Of a DNA stretch of 64,000 bases, positions 42,422-52,532 are shown piece by piece; position 1 is the stretch's first letter; the number at the start of each line of letters is the position of its first letter. The stretch lies in the NCBI RefSeq assembly GCF_000720325.1, contig NZ_JOJM01000014.1, forward strand, positions 1 through 64,000. Direction: 5' to 3'. A program made the position numbers and the translations under genes. A model generated the notes under the pieces. That model did no database searches, had not been told where the DNA came from, and worked only from the letters and a program-made list of their open reading frames with translations. The DNA is from Streptomyces sp. NRRL B-1347 (lineage in GTDB: Bacteria > Actinomycetota > Actinomycetes > Streptomycetales > Streptomycetaceae).

Positions 42422-43528
42422 CTAGCGTTCGGCTGCCGCGAGCTGTCCGCAGGCCCCGTCGATCTCCTGACCTCGGGTGTCGCGGACGGTCACCGGCACG
42501 CCGTGGGCGGCGATGGCCTCGACGAAGGCCTTCTCGTCCTCGGGGCGCGAGGCCGTCCACTTCGAGCCCGGCGTGGGGTTCAGCGGGATCAGGTTGACGT
42601 GCACCGGCTTGCCCTTGAGCAGGCGGCCGAGGCGGTCACCGCGCCACGCGTGGTCGTTGATGTCGCGGATCAGGGCGTACTCGATGGAGAGCCTGCGGCC
42701 GGACTTCGCCGCGTACTCCCAGCCCGCGTCCAGGACCTCGCGGACCTTCCACCGCGTGTTCACCGGTACGAGGGTGTCGCGCAGCTCGTCGTCGGGCGCG
42801 TGCAGGGAGATCGCGAGGCGGCACTTGAAGCCCTCGTCGGCGAACCGGTGGATGGCGGGCACCAGGCCGACCGTCGAGACGGTGATGCCGCGCTGGGACA
42901 GGCCCACGCCGTCCGGCTCGGGGTCGGTGAGGCGGCGGATCGCCCCGACCACCCTGTTGTAGTTGGCCAGCGGCTCGCCCATGCCCATGAAGACGATGTT
43001 GCTGAGGCGCGCGGGGCCGCCCGGGATCTCGCCGTCGCGCAGGGCCCGCATGCCGTCCACGATCTGGTGCACGATCTCGGCGGTGGACAGGTTCCGGTCG
43101 AGGCCGGCCTGGCCCGTGGCGCAGAACGGGCAGTTCATGCCGCAGCCCGCCTGGGAGCTGATGCACATCGTCACCCGGTCGGGGTACCGCATGAGCACGG
43201 ACTCGACGAGCGTGCCGTCGAAGAGGCGCCACAGCGTCTTGCGCGTGGTGTCGTCGTCACAGCTGATGTGCCGCACGACGCTCATCAGCTCCGGGAGCAG
43301 CGCCTCCTGGAGCTTGCCGCGCGCACCGGCCGGGATGTCCGTCCACTGCTCGGGGTCGTGCGCGTACCGCGCGAAGTAGTGCTGCGAGAGCTGCTTGGCG
43401 CGGAACGGCTTCTCGCCGATGGTGGCGACGGCTTCCTTGCGCTCGGCGGGCGTGAGGTCGGCGAGATGCCGCGGCGGCTTCTTGGCTCCGCGCGGCGCGA
43501 CAAACGTGAGTTCTCCGGGCTTGGGCAT
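42422..43528 (-). CDS. rlmN: 23S rRNA (adenine-2503-C2)/tRNA A37 methyltransferase, radical SAM
   Basis: RlmN (368 residues) methylates A2503 of 23S rRNA and A37 of some tRNAs at C2. The radical-SAM cluster CxxxCxxC is Cys129, Cys133 and Cys136 ([10 protein letters not shown]). [12 protein letters not shown] follows. The catalytic Cys near the C-terminus is in GACGQL. An N-terminal accessory domain binds RNA. GGAG precedes ATG 43528. It is the first gene after the thiamine operon on the same strand, and its stop is 32 bp upstream of the TPP aptamer. Confidence 0.95.
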   Translation of the reverse strand: MPKPGELTFVAPRGAKKPPRHLADLTPAERKEAVATIGEKPFRAKQLSQHYFARYAHDPEQWTDIPAGARGKLQEALLPELMSVVRHISCDDDTTRKTLWRLFDGTLVESVLMRYPDRVTMCISSQAGCGMNCPFCATGQAGLDRNLSTAEIVHQIVDGMRALRDGEIPGGPARLSNIVFMGMGEPLANYNRVVGAIRRLTDPEPDGVGLSQRGITVSTVGLVPAIHRFADEGFKCRLAISLHAPDDELRDTLVPVNTRWKVREVLDAGWEYAAKSGRRLSIEYALIRDINDHAWRGDRLGRLLKGKPVHVNLIPLNPTPGSKWTASRPEDEKAFVEAIAAHGVPVTVRDTRGQEIDGACGQLAAAER

Positions 43529-43557
43529 GATGGCTCCATTGTCCCAGAGATACGACA

Positions 43558-43589
43558 AGGGGCCCGCCGCCTGTGGACAACGGGCCCCT
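43558..43589 (-). terminator. Hairpin terminator after cdsA
   Basis: A 9-bp stem (43558-43566 with 43581-43589) with a 14-nt loop lies in the 102-bp cdsA-rlmN gap, about 42 bp after the cdsA stop. Confidence 0.6.
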
Positions 43590-43630
43590 CACCTACAAAA
43601 CAGCAGGTCAGCCATGTTCGGCTGACAGGG

Positions 43631-44782
43631 TCACCCCGAACCGACGAACACCACCAGCAGCAGCCACACCACCGGCGCCGTCGGCAGCAGCGAGTCGAGC
43701 CGGTCCATGATCCCGCCGTGCCCCGGCAGCAGCGTGCCCATGTCCTTGATGCCGAGGTCCCGCTTGATCATGGACTCGCCGAGGTCGCCGAGCGTCGCGC
43801 TGGCGGCCACCGCGAGGCCGAGCAGCAGGCCCTGCCACCACACGCCGTCGTCGATCAGGAAGTGCATGCACAGCGCGCCCGCCGCCATGGCGAAGGCCAC
43901 CGCGCCGAGCAGGCCCTCCCGGGTCTTTCCGGGGCTGATGCGCGGCGCCAGCTTGTGCCTGCCGAACCGCCAGCCGACCGCGTACGCTCCGGTGTCGCTG
44001 ACCACGGTCAGGATCAGGAAGGTGAGCACCCGCTGCGGGCCGTCGTCCGCGGTGAGCATCAGCGCCACGAAGGTGGCGAGGAACGGCACGTAGAAGGCCG
44101 CGAAGACGCCCGCCGTGACGTCCTTGAGGTAGCCCTCGGGCGGCTCCGTCATGCGCCAGACGAGCACCGCCAGCGCGGTGAGCGCCATCGCCACCCAGGC
44201 GCCCTCGACGCCGCGCACGTACCCGGCGACGACCATCGCCGCGCCGCCCACCGCGAGCGGCACCAGCGGCGCCTTGATGGCCTTGCGCTCCTGCAGACGG
44301 GAGGTCAGCTCCCACAGGCCGACGACGACGGCGACCGCTATGACGCCGATGAAGACGGCCTTCTCGAAGAACAGCGACGCGAGGATGACGGCACCGAGGC
44401 CCACCCCGACCCCTATGGCCGCCCCGAGATCGCGCCCCGCGCTCTTCTTCTGCGGTGCTGGGGCGGGCTGTGGTGCGCCGGTCATGGGCTCCTGCGGCTT
44501 CTGCGCGGGGTTCGAAGAGTGCGCTGCGTGCGCGGCGTGCGCTGCGCGCGCGGTCTCGTCACGGAACAGGGGGCCGCTCGACTGAGCAGCCCCCCGGTCG
44601 TCGTCCTGGTGTCCGCCGCTCGCGGCTACGTCGGGAACGATGGGCATGGGCTGAGTCTCTGACGGATTCAGCGCGTGCGCATCGTGTGCGGGACCCACCG
44701 GGGCAGCACCCTGGACCGGCGCCTGGTCGGGCGCCCCCCAGTACCCGGCTCTGGACGGCGCCCCCCAGGAAGTGTCGTTCAC
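43631..44782 (-). CDS. cdsA: Phosphatidate cytidylyltransferase
   Basis: CdsA (383 residues) makes CDP-diacylglycerol from phosphatidate and CTP at the membrane, the branch point of phospholipid synthesis. The C-terminal signature is seen as SMIKRDLGIKDMG with LLPGHGGIMDRLDS. About eight helices lie from residue 120 on. The first ~115 residues are a disordered Pro/Gln/Ala tail with an AHAAHAAH tract, common in Streptomyces homologues. GTG 44782 has GAGGAA upstream. It follows frr in the rpsB-tsf-pyrH-frr-cdsA order typical of bacteria. Confidence 0.95.
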   Translation of the reverse strand: MNDTSWGAPSRAGYWGAPDQAPVQGAAPVGPAHDAHALNPSETQPMPIVPDVAASGGHQDDDRGAAQSSGPLFRDETARAAHAAHAAHSSNPAQKPQEPMTGAPQPAPAPQKKSAGRDLGAAIGVGVGLGAVILASLFFEKAVFIGVIAVAVVVGLWELTSRLQERKAIKAPLVPLAVGGAAMVVAGYVRGVEGAWVAMALTALAVLVWRMTEPPEGYLKDVTAGVFAAFYVPFLATFVALMLTADDGPQRVLTFLILTVVSDTGAYAVGWRFGRHKLAPRISPGKTREGLLGAVAFAMAAGALCMHFLIDDGVWWQGLLLGLAVAASATLGDLGESMIKRDLGIKDMGTLLPGHGGIMDRLDSLLPTAPVVWLLLVVFVGSG

Positions 44783-44840
44783 GGAATCGGATTCCTCAGA
44801 CCTAGATCAGACGTCGCTCGATTCGGCCAGACCCCACGGG

Positions 44841-45398
44841 TCAGACCTCGAGCAGCTCGGATTCCTTGTGCTTGAGCAGCTCGTCGACCTGGGCGACGTA
44901 CTTGGAGGTGAGGTCGTCGAGTTCCTTCTCGGCGCGACGGCCCTCGTCCTCGCCGATGTCGCCGTCCTTGATGGCCTTGTCGAGGGTGTCCTTGGCCTTG
45001 CGGCGCACGGAGCGGATGGACACCTTCGAGTCCTCGGCCTTGCCCTTGGCGACCTTGATGTAGTCGCGGCGGCGCTCCTCGGTGAGCTCGGGGAACGTCA
45101 CCCGGATGATGTTGCCGTCGTTGCTCGGGTTGACGCCGAGGTCCGAGTCGCGGATCGCCTGCTCGATGTTGCGCAGCGCGCTCTTGTCGAACGGCGTCAC
45201 GACCGCCATGCGCGGCTCGGGCACCGAGAACGAGGCGAGCTGGTTGATCGGCGTCAGCGCGCCGTAGTAGTCGGCCACGATCTTGTTGAACATCGCCGGG
45301 TGCGCACGGCCCGTGCGGATCGCGGCGAAGTCCTCCTTGGCGACCACGACGGCCTTCTCCATCTTCTCCTCGGCCTCGAGGAGGGTCTCTTCGATCAC
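44841..45398 (-). CDS. frr: Ribosome recycling factor
   Basis: RRF (185 residues, the normal length) splits post-termination ribosomes with EF-G. The start [16 protein letters not shown], the [10 protein letters not shown] loop and [12 protein letters not shown] hinge region are diagnostic, and [10 protein letters not shown] lies in the final helix. GTG 45398 is chosen (AGGAG at 6 nt); GTG 45401 is too close to that site. It lies between pyrH and cdsA. Confidence 0.97.
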   Translation of the reverse strand: MIEETLLEAEEKMEKAVVVAKEDFAAIRTGRAHPAMFNKIVADYYGALTPINQLASFSVPEPRMAVVTPFDKSALRNIEQAIRDSDLGVNPSNDGNIIRVTFPELTEERRRDYIKVAKGKAEDSKVSIRSVRRKAKDTLDKAIKDGDIGEDEGRRAEKELDDLTSKYVAQVDELLKHKESELLEV

Positions 45399-45576
45399 CA
45401 CTTGCTCCTGCGTGTCTTGAGTGGGCCCGGCTTCCATGGATCGGCCGGCTGCGTCGCGTCTCTTTCCTGCACGGTGTCCGACCGGCAGGGCTTTGTCCAT
45501 CCCTCCGAGGCGCCCCCGAGCCCCGTGGAGCCCCAGGGAGCCCGGTGTGGCCTCGTGCGGGACGGACGTCCTCGGC

Positions 45577-46335
45577 TCAGTCCCGGGTGTCCTGGTCGCC
45601 GACGAGCGTGCCGATCTTCTCACCCTTGACCGCCCGGGCGATATTGCCCTCCGCGAGCAGCTCGAAGACCAGGATGGGCAGCTTGTTGTCCCGGCACAGC
45701 GTGATGGCGGTGGCGTCGGCCACCTTCAGGTCGCGCGTGATGACCTCGCCGTAGCCGAGGGAGTCGAACTTCACCGCGTCCGGGTTCTTCTTGGGGTCGG
45801 AGTCATAGACCCCGTCGACACCGTTCTTGCCCATGAGCAGGGCCTCGGCGTCGATCTCCAGAGCGCGCTGGGCGGCGGTGGTGTCGGTGGAGAAGTACGG
45901 CATGCCCATGCCGGCGCCGAAGATCACGACGCGGCCCTTCTCCAGGTGGCGCACGGCGCGCAGCGGGATGTACGGCTCCGCGACCTGGCCCATGGTGATG
46001 GCGGTCTGCACGCGGCAGTCGATGCCTTCCTTCTCCAGGAAGTCCTGCAGGGCGAGGCAGTTCATGACCGTGCCGAGCATGCCCATGTAGTCGGAGCGGG
46101 CCCGGTCCATGCCGCGCTGCTGGAGCTCGGCGCCGCGGAAGAAGTTGCCGCCGCCGATGACGATGGCGATCTCCGCGCCGTCGCGCACGACGGCTGCGAT
46201 CTCCCGGGCGATTTTGTGCACCACGTCGGGGTCGACGCCGAGGCCGCCGCCTCCGGCGAACGCCTCACCGGAGAGCTTCAGCAGGAAGCGCCCGGCCACT
46301 TTGCCGTCGTCAGTCTTGGTGTCGGCCTTGGTCAT
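45577..46335 (-). CDS. pyrH: Uridylate kinase
   Basis: PyrH (252 residues) phosphorylates UMP to UDP. The amino-acid-kinase fold shows [22 protein letters not shown], and the [16 protein letters not shown] block of bacterial UMP kinases. ATG 46335 has AAGGAG upstream; an upstream ATG at 46392 has no site. A 13-bp hairpin with a large loop at 46364-46413 lies immediately 5' and may tune its expression. Confidence 0.97.
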   Translation of the reverse strand: MTKADTKTDDGKVAGRFLLKLSGEAFAGGGGLGVDPDVVHKIAREIAAVVRDGAEIAIVIGGGNFFRGAELQQRGMDRARSDYMGMLGTVMNCLALQDFLEKEGIDCRVQTAITMGQVAEPYIPLRAVRHLEKGRVVIFGAGMGMPYFSTDTTAAQRALEIDAEALLMGKNGVDGVYDSDPKKNPDAVKFDSLGYGEVITRDLKVADATAITLCRDNKLPILVFELLAEGNIARAVKGEKIGTLVGDQDTRD

Positions 46336-46363
46336 GGAGTTCTCCTTGTGGTGCACATACGAA

Positions 46364-46413
46364 GAGGCCATTGCCGGTGGGGTGGTGTTCATCCCATGCT
46401 CGGCAATGGCCTC
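46364..46413 (-). promoter_or_regulatory. Long inverted repeat in the pyrH leader
   Basis: GAGGCCATTGCCG (46364-46376) and its exact complement (46401-46413) enclose 24 nt. The 3' arm on the minus strand ends 28 nt before the pyrH start. It may act as an attenuator or RNA-processing site between tsf and pyrH. Confidence 0.5.
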
Positions 46414-46525
46414 CTCGTCAGATCTTGCGGTCGTCCGTCGCGTACGAGGCGCACCGTCGCTCTCGGCACGGCCCTCGCGTACGACTCACGGCCGTCGCGC
46501 GCGCCGCTGCGCACGCGGTCGACCG

Positions 46526-46550
46526 CGGTAGACCCTAGCGGGGTCTACCG
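46526..46550 (-). terminator. Hairpin terminator after tsf
   Basis: A 10-bp perfect stem (46526-46535 with 46541-46550) with a 5-nt loop lies 17 bp past the tsf stop. Confidence 0.75.
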
Positions 46551-46567
46551 GCGATCGTGGTACGGAC

Positions 46568-47404
46568 TCAGATGCCGACCTTGATGCGCGAGAAGCGCTT
46601 CAGGGTGACACCGGCCTCCTGGAGGACCTTCTCGACGGACTTCTTGTTGTCGAGGGCGTACGGCTGACCCAGGAGGGTGGCGTCCTTGAAGAAGCCGTTG
46701 ACGCGACCCTCGACGATCTTCGGGATCGCGCCCTCCGGCTTGCCCTCGGCGCGGGTGGTCTCCTCGGCGACGCGGCGCTCGGACTCGACGACCTCGGCCG
46801 GAACGTCCTCACGGGTGAGGTACTTCGGCGCGAAGGCGGCGATGTGCTGGGCGACGCCGCGGGCGACCTCGGCGTTCGGCTTGTCCAGCTCGACGAGGAC
46901 ACCGATCTGCGGGGGCAGGTCGGGCATCGTGCGGTGCATGTACGCCGAGACGAAGCCGTCCGAGAACTGCGCGAAGCGGTCGAGGACGATCTTCTCGCCG
47001 AGGTTGGCGTTGGCCTCGTCGACGTACGCCTGGACGGTCTTGCCGGCCTCGATCTCGGAGGCGAGCAGCGCCTCCAGGTCGGCCGGGTTCGTCTTGGCGA
47101 CGTGCGCGGCGATCGCGGCGGCGACGGCCTGGAACTTCTCGCCCTTGGCGACGAAGTCCGTCTCGCACTTCAGCTCGACGATGACACCGGTGGAGTTGTC
47201 GTCGGCGATCAGGGAGACGATCGCGCCGTTCTCGGCGGAGCGGCCCTCGCGCTTGGCGACGCCCTTCTGGCCCTTGATGCGCAGCGCCTCGACGGCCTTG
47301 TCGACGTTGCCGTCGGCCTCGTCGAGCGCCTTCTTGCAGTCCATCATGCCGGCGCCGGTGAGCTCGCGGAGCTTCTTGACGTCAGCGGCGGTGTAGTTCG
47401 CCAT
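46568..47404 (-). CDS. tsf: Translation elongation factor Ts
   Basis: EF-Ts (278 residues) exchanges GDP for GTP on EF-Tu. The N-terminal UBA-like domain contains VKKLRELTGAGMMDCKKAL, and the core begins KCETDFVAKGEKF, the EF-Tu-contacting block. The length is normal for actinomycetes. ATG 47404 starts MANYTAADV. It follows rpsB with a terminator-like hairpin between, as is usual, so some read-through from the rpsB promoter is expected. Confidence 0.97.
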   Translation of the reverse strand: MANYTAADVKKLRELTGAGMMDCKKALDEADGNVDKAVEALRIKGQKGVAKREGRSAENGAIVSLIADDNSTGVIVELKCETDFVAKGEKFQAVAAAIAAHVAKTNPADLEALLASEIEAGKTVQAYVDEANANLGEKIVLDRFAQFSDGFVSAYMHRTMPDLPPQIGVLVELDKPNAEVARGVAQHIAAFAPKYLTREDVPAEVVESERRVAEETTRAEGKPEGAIPKIVEGRVNGFFKDATLLGQPYALDNKKSVEKVLQEAGVTLKRFSRIKVGI

Positions 47405-47448
47405 GATTCTCTGAAGTCTTTCTCGAAGTCGAAGATCTACGGGTGAAC

Positions 47449-47482
47449 GGCGGGGGCCCCGCTCCTGGCGCGGGCCCCCGCC
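47449..47482 (-). terminator. Hairpin between rpsB and tsf
   Basis: An 11-bp stem (47449-47459 with 47472-47482) with a 12-nt loop lies 20 bp past the rpsB stop. It probably lowers tsf transcription relative to rpsB. Confidence 0.7.
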
Positions 47483-47502
47483 GTCAGCATCCGATGCTGA
47501 GG

Positions 47503-48405
47503 TCAGGCCTGCTCGGCAGCGTCCGCAGCCGGGGCCTCGGCGACCGGGGCCTCGGCGACGGGAGCCTCGGCGGGCTTCTCCTCGGCCTTGGGGGCCTCGG
47601 CGTCGGCAGCCTTCTCGTCGGCCTTCTTCTCGCCCTCGAGCAGGTCGCGCTCCCACTCGGCGAGCGGCTCGCCCGCGGCCTTCTCGCCCGGCTTCGAGTC
47701 ACCGGTGGCAACGCCGGAGCGGGCGATGAGGCCCTCGGCGACAGCGTCGGCGATCACGCGGGTGAGCAGGGTGACGGAGCGGATCGCGTCGTCGTTGCCC
47801 GGGATCTTGTAGTCGACCTCGTCGGGGTCGCAGTTGGTGTCGAGGATCGCGACGACCGGGATGTTCAGCTTCCGGGCCTCGCCAACCGCGATGTGCTCCT
47901 TCTTGGTGTCCACGATCCAGACGGCGCTGGGCACCTTCTGCATCTCGCGGATACCGCCGAGGGTCTTCTCCAGCTTGGCCTTCTCGCGGGAGAGGACCAG
48001 CAGCTCCTTCTTGGTGAGGCCGGAGGCGGCCACGTCCTCGAAGTCGATGGCCTCAAGCTCCTTGAGGCGCTGCAGGCGCTTGTAGACGGTCGAGAAGTTG
48101 GTGAGCATGCCGCCCAGCCAGCGCTGGTTGACGTAGGGCATGCCGACGCGGGTCGCCTGCTCGGCGATGGCCTCCTGCGCCTGCTTCTTCGTACCCACGA
48201 ACATGACCGTGCCGCCGTGGGCGACGGTCTCCTTGACGAACTCGTAGGCGCGGTCGATGTACGACAGCGACTGGAGCAGGTCGATGATGTAGATGCCGTT
48301 GCGCTCCGTGAAGATGAAGCGCTTCATCTTCGGGTTCCAACGACGGGTCTGGTGACCGAAGTGGACGCCGCTTTCCAGCAGCTCCCGCATCGTGACGACG
48401 GCCAT
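47503..48405 (-). CDS. rpsB: 30S ribosomal protein S2
   Basis: S2 (300 residues). Family blocks include [31 protein letters not shown] and [14 protein letters not shown]. The last ~60 residues form an Ala/Glu/Pro-rich tail with repeated [12 protein letters not shown], a common Streptomyces extension. GGAG lies before ATG 48405. The 269-bp gap up to 48674 holds its promoter and leader; the leader can form hairpins near 48465-48477 and 48495-48525, but I cannot identify a known S2-binding structure. Confidence 0.97.
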   Translation of the reverse strand: MAVVTMRELLESGVHFGHQTRRWNPKMKRFIFTERNGIYIIDLLQSLSYIDRAYEFVKETVAHGGTVMFVGTKKQAQEAIAEQATRVGMPYVNQRWLGGMLTNFSTVYKRLQRLKELEAIDFEDVAASGLTKKELLVLSREKAKLEKTLGGIREMQKVPSAVWIVDTKKEHIAVGEARKLNIPVVAILDTNCDPDEVDYKIPGNDDAIRSVTLLTRVIADAVAEGLIARSGVATGDSKPGEKAAGEPLAEWERDLLEGEKKADEKAADAEAPKAEEKPAEAPVAEAPVAEAPAADAAEQA

Positions 48406-48674
48406 GGCCGTACTCCTTGGTGTTCTCGGTTGTGTCCTGACGCCCTGCCGCGCGCCGTGCCACGCACTCGCGTGCGGGACCGAAAGGCGCTGACACCGGC
48501 GGCTACGAGAGCCCGGTGCCGGGGCGTGCGAAGTCGACCCGGTGACCCGGATCGCCACATGAAGTGTACGGGACCCGCGAGGTGCCGGGTGACGCCGCTG
48601 TCCACAACCGGCTGGTAGTCCACAGTTCCCGGCCAAGATCCCTGCGGACCGCGGCGGCGCGGGACCGTTCTGGC

Positions 48675-49343
48675 ATGTCACGTCTACGACGCATCCTGAC
48701 CCTGGCCGTGCTCGCGCTCCTCGCCGCGCTGCCGCCCCCGGGCGCCCTGGCGGCCGTCGACCCGGTGCCCGCCGTGGGCGCCTCCTGGCCGGTGGGCGCG
48801 CGCCCCTGGATCGTGCGGGGCTGGGAGCCTCCGGCGACGGCGTACGGCCCCGGTCACCGGGGCGTGGACCTGGCCGCTGCCCCGGGCTCCCCCGTGCGGG
48901 CGGTGGCGGCGGGACGGGTCTCCTACGCGGGCCGGGTGGCGGGCCGGGGCGTGATCACGGTGGAGCTCACGGGCACAGGCGATCCACCGCTGCGTACGAC
49001 GTACGAACCGGTGCGACCGTCCGTGAAGAAGGGCGCCGAGGTCAGTGCGGGCGCCCTCCTGGGCACGCTGGAGGCGTCGGCCCGCTTCCACTGCCCCACC
49101 GCATGCCTCCACTGGGGCCTGCGCCGGGCCGAGGCGTATCTGAACCCCTTGGGCCTGCTGCCGCCGTGGCTCCTTGGCGGGGGGCCGTCACGGCTGCTGC
49201 CGCTGTCGGGCACCGGGGCGGTGCCGCCGGGGCCGGTGCGGCCGTCCTGGCCGTGGGCCGTCGTCCCCGGTGCCAGCCGTCCGCCGGGCCCGGGGCTCAG
49301 CCCCGTACGCCTCGCAGAGCCATGGCCACAGCCGCCTCCGTGA
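48675..49343 (+). CDS. Secreted M23/LytM-like peptidase homologue
   Basis: A 222-residue exported protein. A signal peptide ([17 protein letters not shown], cleavage near ALA-AV) precedes a LytM-type domain with the HRGVDLAA block (metal His and Asp) at about residues 60-67 and [13 protein letters not shown]. In the usual HxH motif the first His is Cys (ACLHWGLRR), so zinc binding and cell-wall cleavage may be altered. The C-terminal ~60 residues are Pro-rich. ATG 48675 has a weak ribosome site. Its 3' 47 bp overlap the convergent TetR gene. Confidence 0.82.
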   Translation: MSRLRRILTLAVLALLAALPPPGALAAVDPVPAVGASWPVGARPWIVRGWEPPATAYGPGHRGVDLAAAPGSPVRAVAAGRVSYAGRVAGRGVITVELTGTGDPPLRTTYEPVRPSVKKGAEVSAGALLGTLEASARFHCPTACLHWGLRRAEAYLNPLGLLPPWLLGGGPSRLLPLSGTGAVPPGPVRPSWPWAVVPGASRPPGPGLSPVRLAEPWPQPPP

Positions 49344-49878
49344 TGGCCTCGGGCTCCTCGGCCACGCCGAGCTCGATGCGCCGCACCGCCGCGTCCACGA
49401 TGCCCTGGAGCAGCATGGCAGCGAGCCGGGGCTCCTGGTGCCCGAGGGCGTCGAGCGCCTCCACGATCATGGCGACGAGGCCTCCGTGCGCGGCCCGGAT
49501 CTTCTCCCGCGCCCCGGCGTCCAGCTCGCTCGCGGAGATCGCGACCACGGCCCGGTGCCGCCGGTCCCCGACCAGCGCCAGCTGCTGGCGCACATAGGCC
49601 TCGATCTGCTCCTCGGGCGTCCCGGCCCGCTCCATCGCCGCCGAGACCTCCGCCGCCCAGACGGGGAAGTCGACCTCGCAGAGCTCTTCGACGACGGCCG
49701 CGCGCGAGCGGAAGTACTCGTAGACGGACGACCGCGCGAGCCCCGTGCGCTCGGCGAGCGCGGGGAACGTCAGCGCGTCCGTCCCGCCCTCGGACAGCAG
49801 GGTGCGCGCGGCGTCCAGCAGGGCGCCGCGCTGCATCGACCGGTGCTCGGCCACAGAGGCCGCTCGAATCCTTGGCAC
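49297..49878 (-). CDS. TetR-family transcriptional regulator
   Basis: A 193-residue regulator. The helix-turn-helix is at about residues 15-60 (LLDAARTLLSEGGTDALTF, then ERTGLARSSVYEYFRSR). The C-terminal half is a helical ligand and dimer domain. GTG 49878 has GGAGG almost adjacent; GTG 49854 is an alternative start. It converges with the M23-like gene and lies 150 bp from the end of whiG on the same strand. Its targets are not evident. Confidence 0.85.
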   Translation of the reverse strand: MPRIRAASVAEHRSMQRGALLDAARTLLSEGGTDALTFPALAERTGLARSSVYEYFRSRAAVVEELCEVDFPVWAAEVSAAMERAGTPEEQIEAYVRQQLALVGDRRHRAVVAISASELDAGAREKIRAAHGGLVAMIVEALDALGHQEPRLAAMLLQGIVDAAVRRIELGVAEEPEAITEAAVAMALRGVRG

Positions 49879-50028
49879 GCCTCCACTTTACGGACGCGCC
49901 CCGCGCCAGGGGAGGCCGCCAGGCAGGCACTCTTCCTGGCCTGGAGGGCGCGGCGAGGCAGAACCACGGCGCGAACGGAGCGGGGAAGCGGTGGACAGCG
50001 CGGCCCAGGAAGGGACGATTCAGCTCAC

Positions 50029-50874
50029 TCAGCGACCAAAACTGGCCAGCTTCGCTCGCAACTGGAGCACCGACTTGGTGTGGATCTGACTGACCCGGCT
50101 CTCGGTCACCCCGAGCACATTGCCGATCTCGGCCAGCGTGAGGCCCTCGTAGTAGTACAGCGTGACGACGGTCTTCTCGCGCTCCGGCAGCGTGTTGATC
50201 GCACGGGCGAGCAGCCGTCGCAGCTCGCGGTCCTCGGCGACCTCGACCGGGTTGTCGGCGGCGGTGTCCTCAAGGGTGTCCATCAGGCTCAGCCGGTCGC
50301 CGCCCTCGCCGCCGGCGTGCAGCAGCTCCTCCAGGGCGACGACGTTGGCGAGCGACAACTGGCTGAAGACCGCGTGCAGTTCCTCCACCGGGATGCCCAT
50401 CTCGGCGGCGACCTCGCCCTCCGACGGCGTGCGCCTGAGCCGTGCCTCCAGGGTCGCGTAGGCCCGCTCCACGTTCCGCGCCTTCTGCCGCACCGACCGG
50501 GGGATCCAGTCGAGCGCCCGCAGCTCGTCGATCATGGCCCCGCGGATGCGGGTGATCGCGTACGTCTCGAACTTGATCGACCGCTCGATGTCGAACTTCT
50601 CGATCGCGTCGATGAGCCCGAAGACGCCGGAGGAGACGAAGTCGGCCTGCTCCACGTTGGACGGGAGGCCCACGCTGACGCGGCCCGCGACGTACTTCAC
50701 CAGGGGCGAGTAGTGCAGGATCAGCTGCTCCCGCAGCCGCCCGTCGCCCGTCGACTTGTACGACCGCCACAGCTCGTCCAGCGACGAGGGCGCGGGAGGC
50801 CGCCGCTCCTGTTCGCCGCTACGGGCGGCTGGGGGAATGGCCGCCCGGTCGGACCCGGAGGTGTGCTGGGGCAT
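50029..50874 (-). CDS. whiG: RNA polymerase sigma factor WhiG
   Basis: FliA-type sigma factor (281 residues) that starts the aerial-hypha-to-spore programme in Streptomyces; its known targets include whiH and whiI. Region 2 includes [17 protein letters not shown] and [16 protein letters not shown], with core-binding and -10 recognition; region 3 ends in a domain with [13 protein letters not shown]; region 4 has [19 protein letters not shown] and [12 protein letters not shown] for the -35. ATG 50874 follows AAGG. The upstream gap 50875-51185 (311 bp) holds its promoter region; I see no clear sigma-70 boxes there, only a short tgtctg duplication near 50960-50980. Confidence 0.95.
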   Translation of the reverse strand: MPQHTSGSDRAAIPPAARSGEQERRPPAPSSLDELWRSYKSTGDGRLREQLILHYSPLVKYVAGRVSVGLPSNVEQADFVSSGVFGLIDAIEKFDIERSIKFETYAITRIRGAMIDELRALDWIPRSVRQKARNVERAYATLEARLRRTPSEGEVAAEMGIPVEELHAVFSQLSLANVVALEELLHAGGEGGDRLSLMDTLEDTAADNPVEVAEDRELRRLLARAINTLPEREKTVVTLYYYEGLTLAEIGNVLGVTESRVSQIHTKSVLQLRAKLASFGR

Positions 50875-51185
50875 GCGTCGCCTTGAGCCGTTCTGCCGTG
50901 AAGCTGAGAGGTTGCCGGAACTGGTGCGGTGGTGGGTTTGCGTGAAGTGAATGAGGTTGTCCGTCTGCTTGCCTGTCTGCACCGGATTCGTTGTGAGCGT
51001 AGCGTGACTGAAGTGTCGCGGTGAGCGAAGACTATGGGATCGCGCGTACGCAGATACGTTCCGCTTTACGTCCGAGCGATCCGTAACCGTCGCTCTGCGT
51101 AATGGATCTAAGGCGCCAACTGCACCGTTTCCCAAGGCCGTCAGGCAGGCGTCACGCCGTCATCCATCCGGCGGAACACGCACAG

Positions 51186-52532
51186 TCACGCATCACCCCC
51201 CTCCGGAAGGGGCGGCAGAAACGCCTGGCGTGTCAACTGCCAGCCGTCGCCCTGTCGTTCGACAAACCCCAGGGAGCGAAGTTCGTACAACCTGGCGACC
51301 GCGTCGTCCGCACTGGTGCCCGCACCCCGCGCCACGTCGGGGACCGTCGCCGCGCCACGGGCGGGCAGCGCCGCGAGGACCCGGGCCGCGCCGGGAGCGA
51401 GCAGGTCACGCGGCACCACGGGGCCGCGCCGCCGCGGAGCGAGCTCACCCATGTCCCCGACCAGCTCGGCGACTTCGGCGGCGTCGGTGACCAGCACCGC
51501 GTCCCCGCGCAGCAGTTCGTGCACCCCTGCCGACAAGCCGCTGGTGGCGGGCCCCGGCACGCCCATCGTGAACCGGCCGAGGTCCCGCGCGGCCCGGGCC
51601 GTGACCAGCGCGCCGCTGCGATAGGCGGCCTCCACGACGACCGTGCCCCGGGTGAGGGCCGCGATCACTCTGTTCCGCAGCACGAACCTGCTCGGTGTCG
51701 GGTGGTCGCCGGGCGGCAACTCCCCCACGACTAGGCCCTGTTCCGCGATCCGGCCGAGCAACTGGGAGTGTCCGCGCGGGTAGGTCCTGTCGACCCCGCA
51801 CGCGAGCACCGCCACGGTGGCGCCGCCCGCTCCCAGGGCGCCCCGGTGGGCTGCGCCGTCCACGCCGTACGCGCCGCCGGACACCACCACCCAACCGCGC
51901 TCGGCGAGGCCCGCGCCGAGGCTCGCGGCCATGTGCGCCCCGTACTCCGTGCAGGCCCGCGCCCCCACGAGGGCCACCGAGCGCAGCGCCCAGATCCGCA
52001 GCGAGGGCCGCCCCCGCACCCAGAGCCCCACGGGCCGCGCGTCCCCCAGGTCGTCGAGCTGCGCGGGCCACTCCGCGTCCTGGGGCGTCACGAACCGCGC
52101 CCCGGCGGCGGCCGCGACCTCCAGGTCCCGTGCCGCCCGCACCCGCCCGGCGCGCGCCCGCAGCCCCTCCCAGCGCCGGGCGCTCACCCCCGGCAGCATC
52201 TCCTCGTCCTCCGCAAGGCGCCGCAGCACCGCCACGGCTCCCCATTCCCGCAGCCACCACCCGCCCACGGCATCGCCCGGTTCGAGCACCCGCGTGAGGG
52301 CGACCCGCGCGAGCCGCTCCTCGTCCGGCGCGACGAGCGGGTCCGGGGCGGTGCCGAAGTCCGGGGTGGTGCCCGGGTCCGGGGTGGTGCCCGGGTCCGG
52401 GGGCGGGTCGAAACCCGCGGGCGCCTCCCCCGGCGGCGCGGAACCCACCGGCGGCCGGGGCGCCACGGGCGGGACGCCCTCCCTGCCTCGCTCCCTGCCG
52501 CCCTCCCGGCCGCTCCCCCGCTCCGCGCTCAC
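51186..52532 (-). CDS. dprA: DNA-processing protein DprA
   Basis: DprA/Smf (448 residues) binds single-stranded DNA and loads RecA during natural transformation elsewhere; its Streptomyces role is less clear. The Rossmann core has VALVGARACTEYG, VVSGGAYGVDGAAH and the STPTPSRF-like PTPSRFVLRNRVIA. A C-terminal winged helix covers about 370-440. The N-terminal ~70 residues are Pro/Gly-rich with three PDPGTT-like repeats (DNA near 52350-52405). GTG 52532 overlaps the comM-like stop by 4 nt (GTGA). Confidence 0.94.
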   Translation of the reverse strand: MSAERGSGREGGRERGREGVPPVAPRPPVGSAPPGEAPAGFDPPPDPGTTPDPGTTPDFGTAPDPLVAPDEERLARVALTRVLEPGDAVGGWWLREWGAVAVLRRLAEDEEMLPGVSARRWEGLRARAGRVRAARDLEVAAAAGARFVTPQDAEWPAQLDDLGDARPVGLWVRGRPSLRIWALRSVALVGARACTEYGAHMAASLGAGLAERGWVVVSGGAYGVDGAAHRGALGAGGATVAVLACGVDRTYPRGHSQLLGRIAEQGLVVGELPPGDHPTPSRFVLRNRVIAALTRGTVVVEAAYRSGALVTARAARDLGRFTMGVPGPATSGLSAGVHELLRGDAVLVTDAAEVAELVGDMGELAPRRRGPVVPRDLLAPGAARVLAALPARGAATVPDVARGAGTSADDAVARLYELRSLGFVERQGDGWQLTRQAFLPPLPEGGDA

